Assembly (NCBI GenBank): GCA_963765285.1
Contig: CAVXVR010000002.1
Span: 124,001 to 188,000, forward strand
Length of the DNA stretch: 64,000 nt
Reading direction: 5' to 3'
DNA from: CAVWZH01 sp963765285
GTDB lineage: Bacteria > Acidobacteriota > Terriglobia > Terriglobales > Acidobacteriaceae
Shown: piece by piece, positions 1-7,910 of the stretch
Position numbering within the stretch: position 1 is the stretch's first letter
How the letters are laid out: each line of letters starts with the position of its first letter
Translations under genes and position numbers: made by a program
Notes under the pieces: model-generated
Databases searched by the model: none
What the model saw: the letters and a program-made list of their open reading frames with translations, nothing else
Told to the model about the DNA's origin: nothing

Positions 1-1
1 G

Positions 2-763
2 CAACCCGGATCTGACACAGTTCTTCCCGCCCAGTCCGGGCCGTCTCGTATCGTAGTGGGTTTTGTGGGTGGTTTTGTACGACATGACAGCCCCCACCAC
101 GGACCGGTTGAACTCGGGAAACGCCTCCAGCAAAGCGCGCCCAAAGATACGTACGTTCAAGTCTTCGAAAATCGTCACCGTCGGAGCGCCTACCAGGCCG
201 TAATGCGTTTGCTCGACCGCAATCACGACGGTGTGCTTTCGGACGAGGAAAAAATGCAGAGCCGTATCATCCTTTTCGGCCATAGTTGGGGTGGATCGGC
301 AGCTGTGCTGCTGGCGCGCGATTTACGCCGGGCCCATATCCCGGTCCTGCTGACCGTCCAGGTGGATAGTGTTGATAAGCCGTGGCAGAATGATTCCGTC
401 ATCCCTGACAACGTTAGAGAAGCCGTAAATTTCTACCAACCGTCCGGCCTCATCCATGGCCGCAAGCAGATCACGGCTGCCGATCCTTCCAAGACCCAGA
501 TCCTCGGCAACTATCTCGCCGATTACAGAAAGACTCCGGTCGAGTGTCACGGTACTTCCGTGTTCGACCGTTACTTCACTCCCTCGCACGCACAGAGTGA
601 GTGCGATCCCCGGGTCTGGTCGCAAATCGAAACGATGGTGCTGCAGCGTCTGGCTCCCGAAGCCGACGCGGTTGCCAAGAACCCCAGCCCTGTTTTTCCC
701 AACAATTCCCCCGAGCATGGTGGAGACTCCTCTAGCCTGCTGCCAGCAAAACATTATCAATAA
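2..763 (+). CDS. Alpha/beta-hydrolase-fold protein, 5' partial
   Basis: The reading frame is open to the left edge of the window, so the true start lies outside. The visible part holds GHSWGG, the nucleophile-elbow pattern of alpha/beta hydrolases (G-x-S-x-G), preceded by a segment DRNHDGVLSDEE that matches a single EF-hand calcium loop (D-x-N-x-D-G-x-L-x-x-E). A hydrophobic strand RIVVGFVGGFVRHD opens the visible region. The C-terminal 30 residues are Ser/Pro-rich and look disordered. The gene converges on panC and its last 32 bases overlap the panC end. Function beyond the fold is not known; lipase or esterase activity is only a possibility because no clear catalytic Asp/His pair was assigned. 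Confidence 0.7.
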   Translation, partial: QPGSDTVLPAQSGPSRIVVGFVGGFVRHDSPHHGPVELGKRLQQSAPKDTYVQVFENRHRRSAYQAVMRLLDRNHDGVLSDEEKMQSRIILFGHSWGGSAAVLLARDLRRAHIPVLLTVQVDSVDKPWQNDSVIPDNVREAVNFYQPSGLIHGRKQITAADPSKTQILGNYLADYRKTPVECHGTSVFDRYFTPSHAQSECDPRVWSQIETMVLQRLAPEADAVAKNPSPVFPNNSPEHGGDSSSLLPAKHYQ

Positions 764-1580
764 GCCGCGTGCGACCCACGAATGCGGCCACCGCCACCAG
801 CGCTCCCTCGGATACATTTTCGACCGGGTCGAGACTCTCGGGATTGACGATTTCAAAATAATCGAGACGCACGGCCGGTTCCTGGGTGAAGACTCGCTTC
901 CCGGCCGCGACGAGTTTTTCGGCTCGCCGTTCGCCTGAGTCGAAAGCGGTCTTTACCGCCGCCAACGATCGATACAGCACCAGGGCCTGCTTGCGTTGTT
1001 GCGCCTCAAGATAAGCGTTCCGTGAACTCATAGCCAGACCGTCAGGCTCGCGCACGATGGGACAACCGACGATCTCCACCGGAAAGCGCAAATCGCGCAC
1101 CATGCGGCGAATGATGGCAAGTTGGGCGGCATCTTTCTGCCCGAAGAACGCAACGTCCGGCTCAACGATGTGAAACAGCTTGGCCACCACGGTCGTGACG
1201 CCACGGAAATGGCCGGGCCGCGAGCGGCCACAAAGTTTGTCGCTCAACCCTTCCACCGTCACCCAGGTCACTGATCCGGCCGGATACATCTCGTCAACCG
1301 AGGGCGCAAACAGCAATTCCACCCCTTCTTGTTGCAGAAGTGCAGAATCGCGTTCGAAATTTCTGGGATAGGTTGCCAGGTCTTCGTTCGGTCCGAACTG
1401 CGTGGGATTGACGAAGATCGAGGCTGCCACTACATCGCATTGCGCCCGCGCCGCCCGCACCAGTGAGAGATGCCCCTCGTGCAAAGCGCCCATCGTGGGC
1501 ACGAGGCCCAGGCGCTTGCGCTCGAGTTTGACCGCACGGCTGCCCGCGCGCATCCCAGCGATGTTGATGAAAGTCTTCAT
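732..1580 (-). CDS. panC: Pantothenate synthetase
   Basis: PanC condenses pantoate with beta-alanine using ATP, through a pantoyl-adenylate, to make pantothenate (coenzyme A precursor) in the cytoplasm. The 282-residue length is normal. Family signatures visible are the PTMGALHEGHLSL stretch near residue 28 (HIGH-like nucleotide-binding motif), FVNPTQFGPNEDL, and the MSSRN segment near residue 183 that corresponds to the KMSKS-like loop. It is the last gene of a minus-strand run panB - lipoprotein - panC with gaps of 11 and 21 bases, so the three are probably one transcript. The 3' end overlaps the convergent hydrolase gene. Confidence 0.96.
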   Translation of the reverse strand: MKTFINIAGMRAGSRAVKLERKRLGLVPTMGALHEGHLSLVRAARAQCDVVAASIFVNPTQFGPNEDLATYPRNFERDSALLQQEGVELLFAPSVDEMYPAGSVTWVTVEGLSDKLCGRSRPGHFRGVTTVVAKLFHIVEPDVAFFGQKDAAQLAIIRRMVRDLRFPVEIVGCPIVREPDGLAMSSRNAYLEAQQRKQALVLYRSLAAVKTAFDSGERRAEKLVAAGKRVFTQEPAVRLDYFEIVNPESLDPVENVSEGALVAVAAFVGRTRLIDNVLLAAG

Positions 1581-1601
1581 CTTGAAGGCTGCAGATGCGG
1601 A

Positions 1602-2043
1602 TCAGGCCGAAGGCACCCACCGGATGAGCACCTGGGCCTCGTCCAGCGACCCCGCAAGCAGACCACGATTCCGCCGGATGGCGACACCGTCATCCGCATT
1701 CTGCGCACTGTTTTCCCGCACCGCGACGATCCGGCCATAGGGCCACGCGGAGGGCGGCAATTGCGCCAACCGCGTTAAAACCTCATCCGGCTTCAGGATA
1801 ATTTCCAGGCTGTCGGCAGGATCAAGCAGGGCGACTCCATCTTTACGGATGATCAGGTAGGGGTTCTGCCAACCCCTCATATCCCGCAGGTTCGCGTACT
1901 TCGCCGAGTCAGCCGGAGGAATCGCCTGAAGCTGGGCCACCGGGTTCGCGGCGGCATCCTGCGGCTTGGCGGACTGAATCGCAGCCCGCAAGCAAGGCGG
2001 CCAATGACGCGATTCCCAAGATCGCCAAATGCGGAGCCCTCAT
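1602..2043 (-). CDS. Small lipoprotein between panB and panC (frameshifted in this sequence)
   Basis: Two frames together make one protein. From the ATG at 2043 the first frame gives a lipoprotein signal peptide (MRAPHLAILGIASLAALLAGC, lipobox LAGC). The remaining ~125 residues lie in the next frame and end at 1602. Removing one T/A of the pair near 1977-1978 joins them as LAGCDQSAKPQD. The mature part is predicted to sit at a membrane surface and contains NPYLIIRKDGVALLDP and SAWPYGRIVAVRE; I do not recognise the family. It is tightly packed between panB and panC, so it is co-transcribed, but a role in pantothenate synthesis is not implied. Joining the two frames is an inference. Confidence 0.6.
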
Positions 2044-2054
2044 CCCGTTCGCCG

Positions 2055-2945
2055 TCAACGCCGCATCGCGTGCTTGCGTTCAAGCACAGTGTCGAGCGCC
2101 GCCTTGGTTTCTTTGGGCAAGTGATATGACTCGGCGTCCGAGGGATATTGGCGCGAGAGCACATCCGCGCGATATGCCTGTACGGCGTGAGTGATTTCTG
2201 CTGCGGCGTCGCCGTAGTGCCGCACAAACTTTGCCGGCGGACCGAAAGTGAGGTTCAGGATGTCGTGGAACACGAGCACCTGGCCGTCGCACTCCGGGCC
2301 GGCGCCAATGCCAATGGTGGGCGTCTCAACCTCTGCCGTAATCATGGCCGCGACTTCCCGCGGCATTCCCTCGAGATAAATGCAGGCCACGCCCGCGTGC
2401 TCCAGCGCCACGGCGTCTTTCATGAGCTGTTCAATCGTGGTGAGCGACTTGCCCTGCACTTTGTATCCACCCATCACGTTGACGGACTGCGGAGTGAGCC
2501 CGATGTGCCCCGCGACGGGGATTTCAGCATCGAGAATGCGACGGATCAAGTCGGCGCGCTTTTCGCCGCCTTCGATCTTCACCACCTCCGCTCCGGCTTC
2601 TTTCACAAAGCGCGTTGCGTTGCGAATCGCGTCAGTCGGGTCAAGCTGATAGGACCCGTAAGGCATGTCGGCGACCAGCAGTGCGTTCTTCACCCCCCGC
2701 CGGACGGCCCGCGTATGGTGCAACATCTCCTCAATCGTGACCGACAGCGTATTCTCGTAACCCAGCATAGTCTGGGCGAGCGAGTCGCCGACCAGCACGA
2801 CGTCGATCGCGGCCTCATCAACCAGGCGCGCGCTCGAATAGTCGTACGCAGTCAGGCAGGTGATGGGTTCGTGGCGAAGTTTCTTTTCCCGGAGAGTTGC
2901 AACCGTGATCTTGTGGCGAGGTTCGCCGATCGGCGTGAGACTCAT
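2055..2945 (-). CDS. panB: 3-methyl-2-oxobutanoate hydroxymethyltransferase
   Basis: PanB transfers a hydroxymethyl group from methylene-tetrahydrofolate to alpha-ketoisovalerate, giving ketopantoate. Typical signatures are present: CLTAYDYSSARLVDEA, VLVGDSLAQTMLGY (metal-binding Asp), VKIEGG, and the GHIGLTPQ block. The start at 2945 is chosen because GGAGG lies five bases before this ATG and the encoded MSLTPIGEPRHK matches where the family begins; an in-frame ATG at 3014 would add 23 residues with no family counterpart. First gene of the panB - lipoprotein - panC run. Confidence 0.96.
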   Translation of the reverse strand: MSLTPIGEPRHKITVATLREKKLRHEPITCLTAYDYSSARLVDEAAIDVVLVGDSLAQTMLGYENTLSVTIEEMLHHTRAVRRGVKNALLVADMPYGSYQLDPTDAIRNATRFVKEAGAEVVKIEGGEKRADLIRRILDAEIPVAGHIGLTPQSVNVMGGYKVQGKSLTTIEQLMKDAVALEHAGVACIYLEGMPREVAAMITAEVETPTIGIGAGPECDGQVLVFHDILNLTFGPPAKFVRHYGDAAAEITHAVQAYRADVLSRQYPSDAESYHLPKETKAALDTVLERKHAMRR

Positions 2946-3145
2946 GTTTCCTCCAGTGCCCTTCCGCCGAAACGGATAGAGCCTGTATGCATCTCTTAGA
3001 TGATGCTCCGACATTTTAGACCGAGAAAGGTCCCTGAGTCGATGGCCTCATGGGGGCTGCTGTAATGTATTGCAAACACACAGGATAATTCGTCAGGTGC
3101 GTCTCGCTCACTCCTTCCACCGCCGAGGTGAGCCGCGTTTGGATT

Positions 3146-3170
3146 GTAAGACATACTCTATATGTCTTAC
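3146..3170. promoter_or_regulatory. Operator-like inverted repeat before TA module 1
   Basis: A perfect 10-bp inverted repeat, GTAAGACATA / TATGTCTTAC, with a 5-bp spacer lies 14 bases before the antitoxin ATG. It is followed by a smaller repeat CTTACT..AGTAAG. AbrB-type antitoxins usually repress their own operon through such sites, so this is the likely autoregulatory operator. Confidence 0.7.
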
Positions 3171-3183
3171 TTAGTAGTAAGAT

Positions 3184-3450
3184 ATGACCATGGCAACCTA
3201 TCGCACGACCGTCAGTTCCAAAGGCCAGGTAGTAATTCCCGCCGAGTTGCGCGAGCAGCTCGGCCTACAGAAAGGCACGCCCGCAACCTGGAGAGAAGAA
3301 AAGGGCCGTCTTGTGCTCACGCCTATAACTGAGCGCCGGATAAGCGAAGCCATGGGGTTTCTGAAGCCCGCGCCCGGCGAACCGTCGATGTTTGACGAGT
3401 TGTTCGCCGAGCGAGCACGCGCACGCAAGCGGGAAAACGAAGAGCGATGA
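3184..3450 (+). CDS. AbrB/MazE-family antitoxin
   Basis: An 88-residue protein whose first 50 residues form the swapped-hairpin AbrB DNA-binding domain (VSSKGQVVIPAELREQLGL is the classic signature). The C-terminal part is charged and ends in a helix (FDELFAERARARKRENEER) that probably binds and blocks the toxin. The stop overlaps the next start in ATGA, so the two are translationally coupled. An alternative start two codons downstream is possible. Confidence 0.9.
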   Translation: MTMATYRTTVSSKGQVVIPAELREQLGLQKGTPATWREEKGRLVLTPITERRISEAMGFLKPAPGEPSMFDELFAERARARKRENEER

Positions 3451-3890
3451 CGGCTGGGTTTTCCAATCGCGGCGTACGACGGTACGTGCTGGACGCCAAC
3501 GCGCTCACCGGCTTTTTTGAAGCCCGTCCTGGCGCCGCGGAAAAGGTTCGTCACCTGATGATCGAGGCCGCTCGCCATGACCTGCCATTGTTGATGTCGG
3601 CAGTGAATTGGGGCGAAGTCTTCTACATTGCGTGGCGACGCCAGGGCGAGCTGAAGGCGCGCGAAACCGAAGCAAGATTGCAAGAGCTGCCCGTGGCTGT
3701 TATCGCGGTCGATCGGGAACGTGCTTCCCGCGCCGGCGCTCTCAAGGAAAAGCACCGTTTAGGATACGCCGATGCTTTTGCCGCGGAACTGGCCATCGAA
3801 CGCGGCGCCTGGCTGGTCACTGCCGATCCCGAGTTTACGAAAGTGGGGAAAGCGTTGGCAGTGTATCCGCTGCCGAGACACTCAAAGTGA
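3447..3890 (+). CDS. PIN-domain toxin, VapC-like
   Basis: VapC-type toxins are Mg-dependent ribonucleases that cut tRNA or rRNA. This 147-residue protein has the acidic PIN residues: VLDANALTGFF (first Asp), NWGEVFYIAW (Glu), LGYADAFAAELA (central Asp) and LVTADPEF (last Asp). It overlaps the antitoxin by four bases. The first dozen residues before VLDA are longer than usual, but the coupling to the antitoxin stop supports this start. Confidence 0.9.
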   Translation: MTAGFSNRGVRRYVLDANALTGFFEARPGAAEKVRHLMIEAARHDLPLLMSAVNWGEVFYIAWRRQGELKARETEARLQELPVAVIAVDRERASRAGALKEKHRLGYADAFAAELAIERGAWLVTADPEFTKVGKALAVYPLPRHSK

Positions 3891-3914
3891 ACTGAGATCC
3901 CCGACTGACCGATC

Positions 3915-5531
3915 TCACTTCTTCGCCGTCTGCGGCGCCAGCTTCTGCCGCGCCGTCTTGAGCTCAGGCCGTTCATCGCCAACCGCAACTGTCGTGAGTT
4001 TCTGAAAATAGCCGGCGGCTGCACTCGCATCGCCTGCCGCATCCGCCGCGTTTGCCGCCCCATACAGCGCGTTGAAGCGATTGGGAGAGATTCTCAGCAC
4101 GTTCTCATACTCGACCAGGGCCTCTTTGGATTGATGTTCTCGCAGGAGCATCTCCGCCAACATCTCGCGAGCGGGAGTGACCGCGCCGGGTGTGACGGCA
4201 GCTTTGTCCATACTCTCTTCAAGCTCTGCCGCCGCCCGCGCCAGTTGCAACCCGTCGGCCGGCTTGCCATTCTGCTCCGCGATCCACGCTGCCACTTCAC
4301 GCCGCTCGACTTCCACCTGGTTCGACCAGTAGGGCTCGCCCTGCTTGGCGATGGCATCGCGCAGGGCTGCAAGTTTCGTGTTCGCCTCCCCAGCGCGCTC
4401 CACATTCTTGGATCGGGCGCTGCCGATCCCGACGGCTGTCCAGGTAATGGCCTCGGCCCAGAGCACGCCATCCTGGGGCGGCCGAAGCTGGCTGGCTTGC
4501 TCCCAGTTCCCCAGTTCGATGGCGTACCGCGCCGGGATCGCAGCCGCCGCGTAGTTCCCGGTCAGCGTCAGCCCCGGAACGGGCGGTAGCGCATTCATCT
4601 CATCGAGCACCGCCTTCGCTTTGCTCACGCGCCCACTCTGCAGATATGCGTACACCAGATAGTCCATGGCGTGCAGACGCTGATCGCGGGCCTCGCCATT
4701 CTTCGAGGCGCCCTCGGCCGCAGCCGCCAGGTCTGCCGACTTGAGATTCGAACTGATGGACTCGTCCCAGGAGCCCACCCGCGTGAACAGATGCGAAGGC
4801 ATGTGATTGGCATGGGCCGAAGCGGGAGCGATCTGGGCGTACATGCGGGCCGCAGGCAGGCCTTTTTCTGCCAGCACCGGATTGTCGTAGCAGTGAATGA
4901 TGTAGTGAGCGATGCCCGGATGATGCGGCTCTCTGGCAAAAATGGGCTCGAGGATCTCGCCGCATTTTCTCTGATTGGCAAACGTCTTGTCCGTCTTCGG
5001 GGCGGTGATGGCGAGAGTCAAAGCATGGAAAATCGCAGCTTCATCGTCCTGCGGATACGCGGTTTGCAGCGCGCCCATTTTCTGCTCAAAGGCCTGGGCG
5101 TGCACCGCGAGGACCTTGCCGTCTTCCCGGTAAATCTCCGCCAGAGCGTCGATGTAGGCAGTCTCGCGGGGCGTGGTTCTTGCATTGCTTGCCGCAATCT
5201 GCTTTGCCTGGTTGAGAGCAACCCGGCCAGCGTTCAGGTCCCCGTTGTCCCACATCCCGTGGTAATGCGACATGGCAACGCCCCACTCCGCCATGGCGCA
5301 CTGCGGATCCTGAGTGGCGATCTGAGCGAAAGCCTCTCGCGCCTGCTCGTACTGGAACGAGTGCAGCAGCGCTACCGCGCGATTGAAGCTGCCCGCGAGG
5401 TCTGCCCGGCACGAGGTCGAGAAATGGACTGAACCGACTTCTTCTTCAGTCGGAGCGTGATGATGATCTTCCTGGCAAAACGAAAAAAGAGCGAGGAAGA
5501 GAACCGTCGCGAGAACTATAAGGGAACGCAT
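3915..5531 (-). CDS. Exported TPR-repeat protein
   Basis: A 538-residue protein with an N-terminal signal peptide (MRSLIVLATVLFLALFSFC) and helical TPR-like repeats. Recognisable units are SFQYEQAREAFAQIATQDPQ, near residue 60, and SKEALVEYENVLRISPNRFN near residue 475. The central part carries HHPGIAHYIIHCYDNP and HANHMPSHLFTRVG, strings seen in a large acidobacterial family of periplasmic TPR proteins of unknown role. A short HHH stretch follows the signal peptide. It stands alone between two TA modules. Function is not known. Confidence 0.8.
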   Translation of the reverse strand: MRSLIVLATVLFLALFSFCQEDHHHAPTEEEVGSVHFSTSCRADLAGSFNRAVALLHSFQYEQAREAFAQIATQDPQCAMAEWGVAMSHYHGMWDNGDLNAGRVALNQAKQIAASNARTTPRETAYIDALAEIYREDGKVLAVHAQAFEQKMGALQTAYPQDDEAAIFHALTLAITAPKTDKTFANQRKCGEILEPIFAREPHHPGIAHYIIHCYDNPVLAEKGLPAARMYAQIAPASAHANHMPSHLFTRVGSWDESISSNLKSADLAAAAEGASKNGEARDQRLHAMDYLVYAYLQSGRVSKAKAVLDEMNALPPVPGLTLTGNYAAAAIPARYAIELGNWEQASQLRPPQDGVLWAEAITWTAVGIGSARSKNVERAGEANTKLAALRDAIAKQGEPYWSNQVEVERREVAAWIAEQNGKPADGLQLARAAAELEESMDKAAVTPGAVTPAREMLAEMLLREHQSKEALVEYENVLRISPNRFNALYGAANAADAAGDASAAAGYFQKLTTVAVGDERPELKTARQKLAPQTAKK

Positions 5532-5590
5532 ATCGCCTCCGGGCAGAGGCTAATTGTAGCCGATTACCCGGGGGTGGTCGGTCGGGGTAA

Positions 5591-5992
5591 TTATCGTCTT
5601 GTCCGTTTGCTGTTGACCCGCAGCCAGACTGTAAATGCGGCCTCATCGAGCGTGCCGGCCGCAAGGCTGAAAATCGCCTGAGTAGCGTCCTCCTCGCTGG
5701 CGATGAACTTGAAACCGTTGAGTTCGAGGAAGAGAGCGCCCAGCACAAACCCGGTCCGCTTGTTGCCGTCGACAAAAGGATGATTGCGGACAATGCCCGC
5801 CGTGTAAAGCGCGGCCATCTCGATTACGTCTGGAGAGTGGGCGTAAGCATGATGCTGGCGGGGGCGGGCCAGCGCGGATTGCAGCAGCCCTTCATCGCGC
5901 AATCCCTGGGCGCCGTCATGGTCGGCCATGAGCCGGTCGTGGATCGCGAGGGCGTCGCGCTCGTCGATCCAGACCGGTTCTTTTCTTTTCAC
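5591..5992 (-). CDS. Doc/Fic-family toxin
   Basis: Doc toxins are kinases of the Fic fold that phosphorylate elongation factor Tu and stop translation. The 133-residue protein has the Fic/Doc signature HPFVDGNKRTG near residue 75 and a Doc-type N-terminus (LMADHDGAQGLRDEGLLQSAL). Its start overlaps the antitoxin stop by four bases on the minus strand. The Doc form of the motif (D-G-N-K-R) rather than the AMP-transferase form is seen. Confidence 0.92.
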   Translation of the reverse strand: MKRKEPVWIDERDALAIHDRLMADHDGAQGLRDEGLLQSALARPRQHHAYAHSPDVIEMAALYTAGIVRNHPFVDGNKRTGFVLGALFLELNGFKFIASEEDATQAIFSLAAGTLDEAAFTVWLRVNSKRTRR

Positions 5993-6216
5993 TTTGCCAG
6001 GGCGCGCAGCGTGTTGCGGTAGCGGCCCATAATTTCCTCGGCTTTCCTCATCTTCTTCTCGAATGCCGGATCGTAAGGCGTCAGCCGGTAACCGCCCTCC
6101 GCCGCCTCAATCAGAAAGAGCCGCTCGCCGTCGTCGGTTCGCAGGCGGTTGATGACCTCTTTGGGCAGCACCACGCCCAGCGAATTGCCGAATTTGCGGA
6201 CCTTAAGCTCGACCAT
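5989..6216 (-). CDS. AbrB/MazE-like antitoxin of the Doc module
   Basis: A 75-residue antitoxin with an AbrB/MazE N-terminal domain (KVRKFGNSLGVVLPKEVINRL). The C-terminal helix (AFEKKMRKAEEIMGRYRNTLRAL) resembles the toxin-neutralising segment of Doc antitoxins. It precedes and overlaps the toxin. A perfect palindrome lies 15-34 bases upstream of the start. Confidence 0.88.
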   Translation of the reverse strand: MVELKVRKFGNSLGVVLPKEVINRLRTDDGERLFLIEAAEGGYRLTPYDPAFEKKMRKAEEIMGRYRNTLRALAK

Positions 6217-6230
6217 GGCGCGACTCCTAT

Positions 6231-6250
6231 GTTATTACAATTGTAATAAC
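6231..6250. promoter_or_regulatory. Palindromic operator of the Doc TA module
   Basis: A perfect 20-bp palindrome, GTTATTACAATTGTAATAAC, immediately upstream of the antitoxin gene. Its AT-rich sequence contrasts with the GC-rich surroundings. Most likely the autoregulatory binding site of the antitoxin. Confidence 0.75.
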
Positions 6251-6272
6251 CTCGACAATATCATGCAAGATG

Positions 6273-6989
6273 TTATTTGGGGTCCTGGAACATAGATGGC
6301 GCTTCACTCAGCAGTTCTTCTAGAAAACTCTCGCGTTCGTTTACGAATCGCCGGACGATCTGCGCCGGAGCCGTTTCCTCATATCCGATTTCGTGGATCC
6401 TGCCTTCATCGAACGACAGTATCTGCGCGCCCGGGTAGCCCAGCAGAATCGGAGAGTGGCTGGAAAGTATGAATTGTGCATCTTTGTACTTCCGCAGGAC
6501 GTCGTGGATCCGCACGAGGAACGCAAGCTGCCGCTGAGGCGAAAGTGCTGCTTCCGGCTCGTCCAGCAAGAACAAGCCATTGCGCCGGAATTTGAGATCG
6601 AGCAGCGTGAAGAAGGCTTCGCCGTGGGAGCGAGTATGGAGACTCTGACCGCCATAGAATTCGTTCATGCCAACTGCATCTATGTACGTAGCGCTACCAA
6701 ATAGACTCTCCGCTCGCAAGAAATATCCGGCGCCTGTCCTCTTATCGAAAGACAAGCGCAGCGCCTTCACCAGCGGATCGACGGAATGATTGCTTTCGGT
6801 GCTGTCATTCGAGAAATTGCGATTACCCCCTTCCCGTCCGAAGCCGTAGTGGGCAGCAATCGCCTCCAGCAGGGTCGACTTCCCGGTACCGTTTTCTCCG
6901 GCAAAGAGACAAATCCTTGAGCGGAAGGAAATTTCATCCAGACGATTGATGGTGTCTACGGAGAACGGGTAGGGTGCCCAATCTTCCAC
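6273..6989 (-). CDS. AAA-type ATP-binding protein (ABC-like ATPase)
   Basis: A 238-residue soluble ATPase related to the AAA_21/RecF-like group. It shows Walker A GENGTGKST near residue 32, an ABC-like signature in the QSLHTRSHGE region, Walker B GLFLLDEPEAALSP, and a SSHSPILLG H-loop. No nuclease or transporter partner is adjacent. The GTG at 6989 is the first usable start, but the open frame continues upstream through VLKKITLLRDR to the stop codon of the preceding kinase gene. Those residues look like the normal family N-terminus, so either initiation is at an unusual codon or the 5' end is altered near an eight-A run at 7011-7018. Confidence 0.8.
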   Translation of the reverse strand: MEDWAPYPFSVDTINRLDEISFRSRICLFAGENGTGKSTLLEAIAAHYGFGREGGNRNFSNDSTESNHSVDPLVKALRLSFDKRTGAGYFLRAESLFGSATYIDAVGMNEFYGGQSLHTRSHGEAFFTLLDLKFRRNGLFLLDEPEAALSPQRQLAFLVRIHDVLRKYKDAQFILSSHSPILLGYPGAQILSFDEGRIHEIGYEETAPAQIVRRFVNERESFLEELLSEAPSMFQDPK

Positions 6990-7031
6990 CCGATCACGGA
7001 GGAGTGTGATTTTTTTTAATACAAATGACTG

Positions 7032-7697
7032 CTACGCGCTGGCCGCTTCCTGACTCCCCAGCGGCAGGAAATACTGCGTCCCCTTGATCGGCGCCGACAC
7101 CTTTCGCAGCAGCTCCTGCAAATCCTCGTTGTGCTCGACAAAGTCGATCTCGGAAGTATTCACGATCAGCAGGTCCGAAGAAGTGTAGTGAAAGAAAAAG
7201 TGCTCGTAGGCTTTGATCACTTCTTCCAGATAATCCTCGTTGATCGCCTTCTCGCTGGCCGCATTCTTTTTCTTGAGCCGCTTCTTCAGCACTTCCGGCG
7301 TGGCTTGCAGGTAGATCACCAGGTCTGGCGTGGGCAGCTGCTCGCGAAAATGATTGTAATAACGATTGTAAGTGTCGAGTTCCACGTCGCTCAGGTTCAG
7401 GCAGGCGAAGAGCTTGTCTTTCTCAAAGATGAAATCGGCCACAACCGTCCGCTGCGAACGTGGACCGAGGTCGAGCGCCCGGAGCTGCTCGAAACGCCGC
7501 ACCAAAAAAGCGAACTGCGCCTGAAACGCCGCGCCCCGCTCGCCTTCATAGAACGAGCGCAGAAACGGGTTCTCGTCGGGCTCCATGACGCGCGTTGCGT
7601 TCAGGCGCTCGGCCAGAATGCGCGCCAGCGTGCTCTTGCCGACTCGTATGGGTCCTTCCACTGCAATGTATCGGGGCAGCTCAAAAAGATTCGCCAT
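7032..7697 (-). CDS. Deoxynucleoside kinase
   Basis: Predicted to phosphorylate a deoxynucleoside in the salvage pathway, using ATP. The protein (221 residues) starts MANLFELPRYIAVEGPIRVGKST, with a P-loop GPIRVGKST, followed by DENPFLRSFYEG, ADFIFEKDKLFA and PDLVIYLQATPEVLKKR, which are typical of bacterial deoxyguanosine/deoxyadenosine kinases. A longer reading to 7988 would run through a dispersed repeat, so the ATG at 7697 is preferred. It is followed directly by the ATPase gene on the same strand. Confidence 0.85.
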   Translation of the reverse strand: MANLFELPRYIAVEGPIRVGKSTLARILAERLNATRVMEPDENPFLRSFYEGERGAAFQAQFAFLVRRFEQLRALDLGPRSQRTVVADFIFEKDKLFACLNLSDVELDTYNRYYNHFREQLPTPDLVIYLQATPEVLKKRLKKKNAASEKAINEDYLEEVIKAYEHFFFHYTSSDLLIVNTSEIDFVEHNEDLQELLRKVSAPIKGTQYFLPLGSQEAASA

Positions 7698-7802
7698 GGG
7701 TGTGGAGGCTGGAAGCTCGTTGGCAGCATATCTCGCTTCGCGCCGGGCCGCAATTGCGGGATCAGTAAACCCGTCGTTAATCAGTAACGTTAACCAATAA
7801 AC

Positions 7803-7880
7803 TTCACCACGGAGACACAGAGGCACAGAGGCACAGAGAACAACATAAAAAGTCTCTGTGACTCCGTGCCTCTGTGGTTG
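7803..7880. repeat. Dispersed CACGGAGACACAGAGG-type inverted repeat
   Basis: A left arm TTCACCACGGAGACACAGAG.. and a right arm ..CTCCGTGCCTCTGTGGTTGA form an imperfect long hairpin in the divergent intergenic region. The same motif recurs at 26561, 35314, 35701 (inside mnmG), 51368 and 52832. Confidence 0.75.
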
Positions 7881-7910
7881 ATCTCGCTCTGCCGATTTAC
7901 AATCCAGGCC

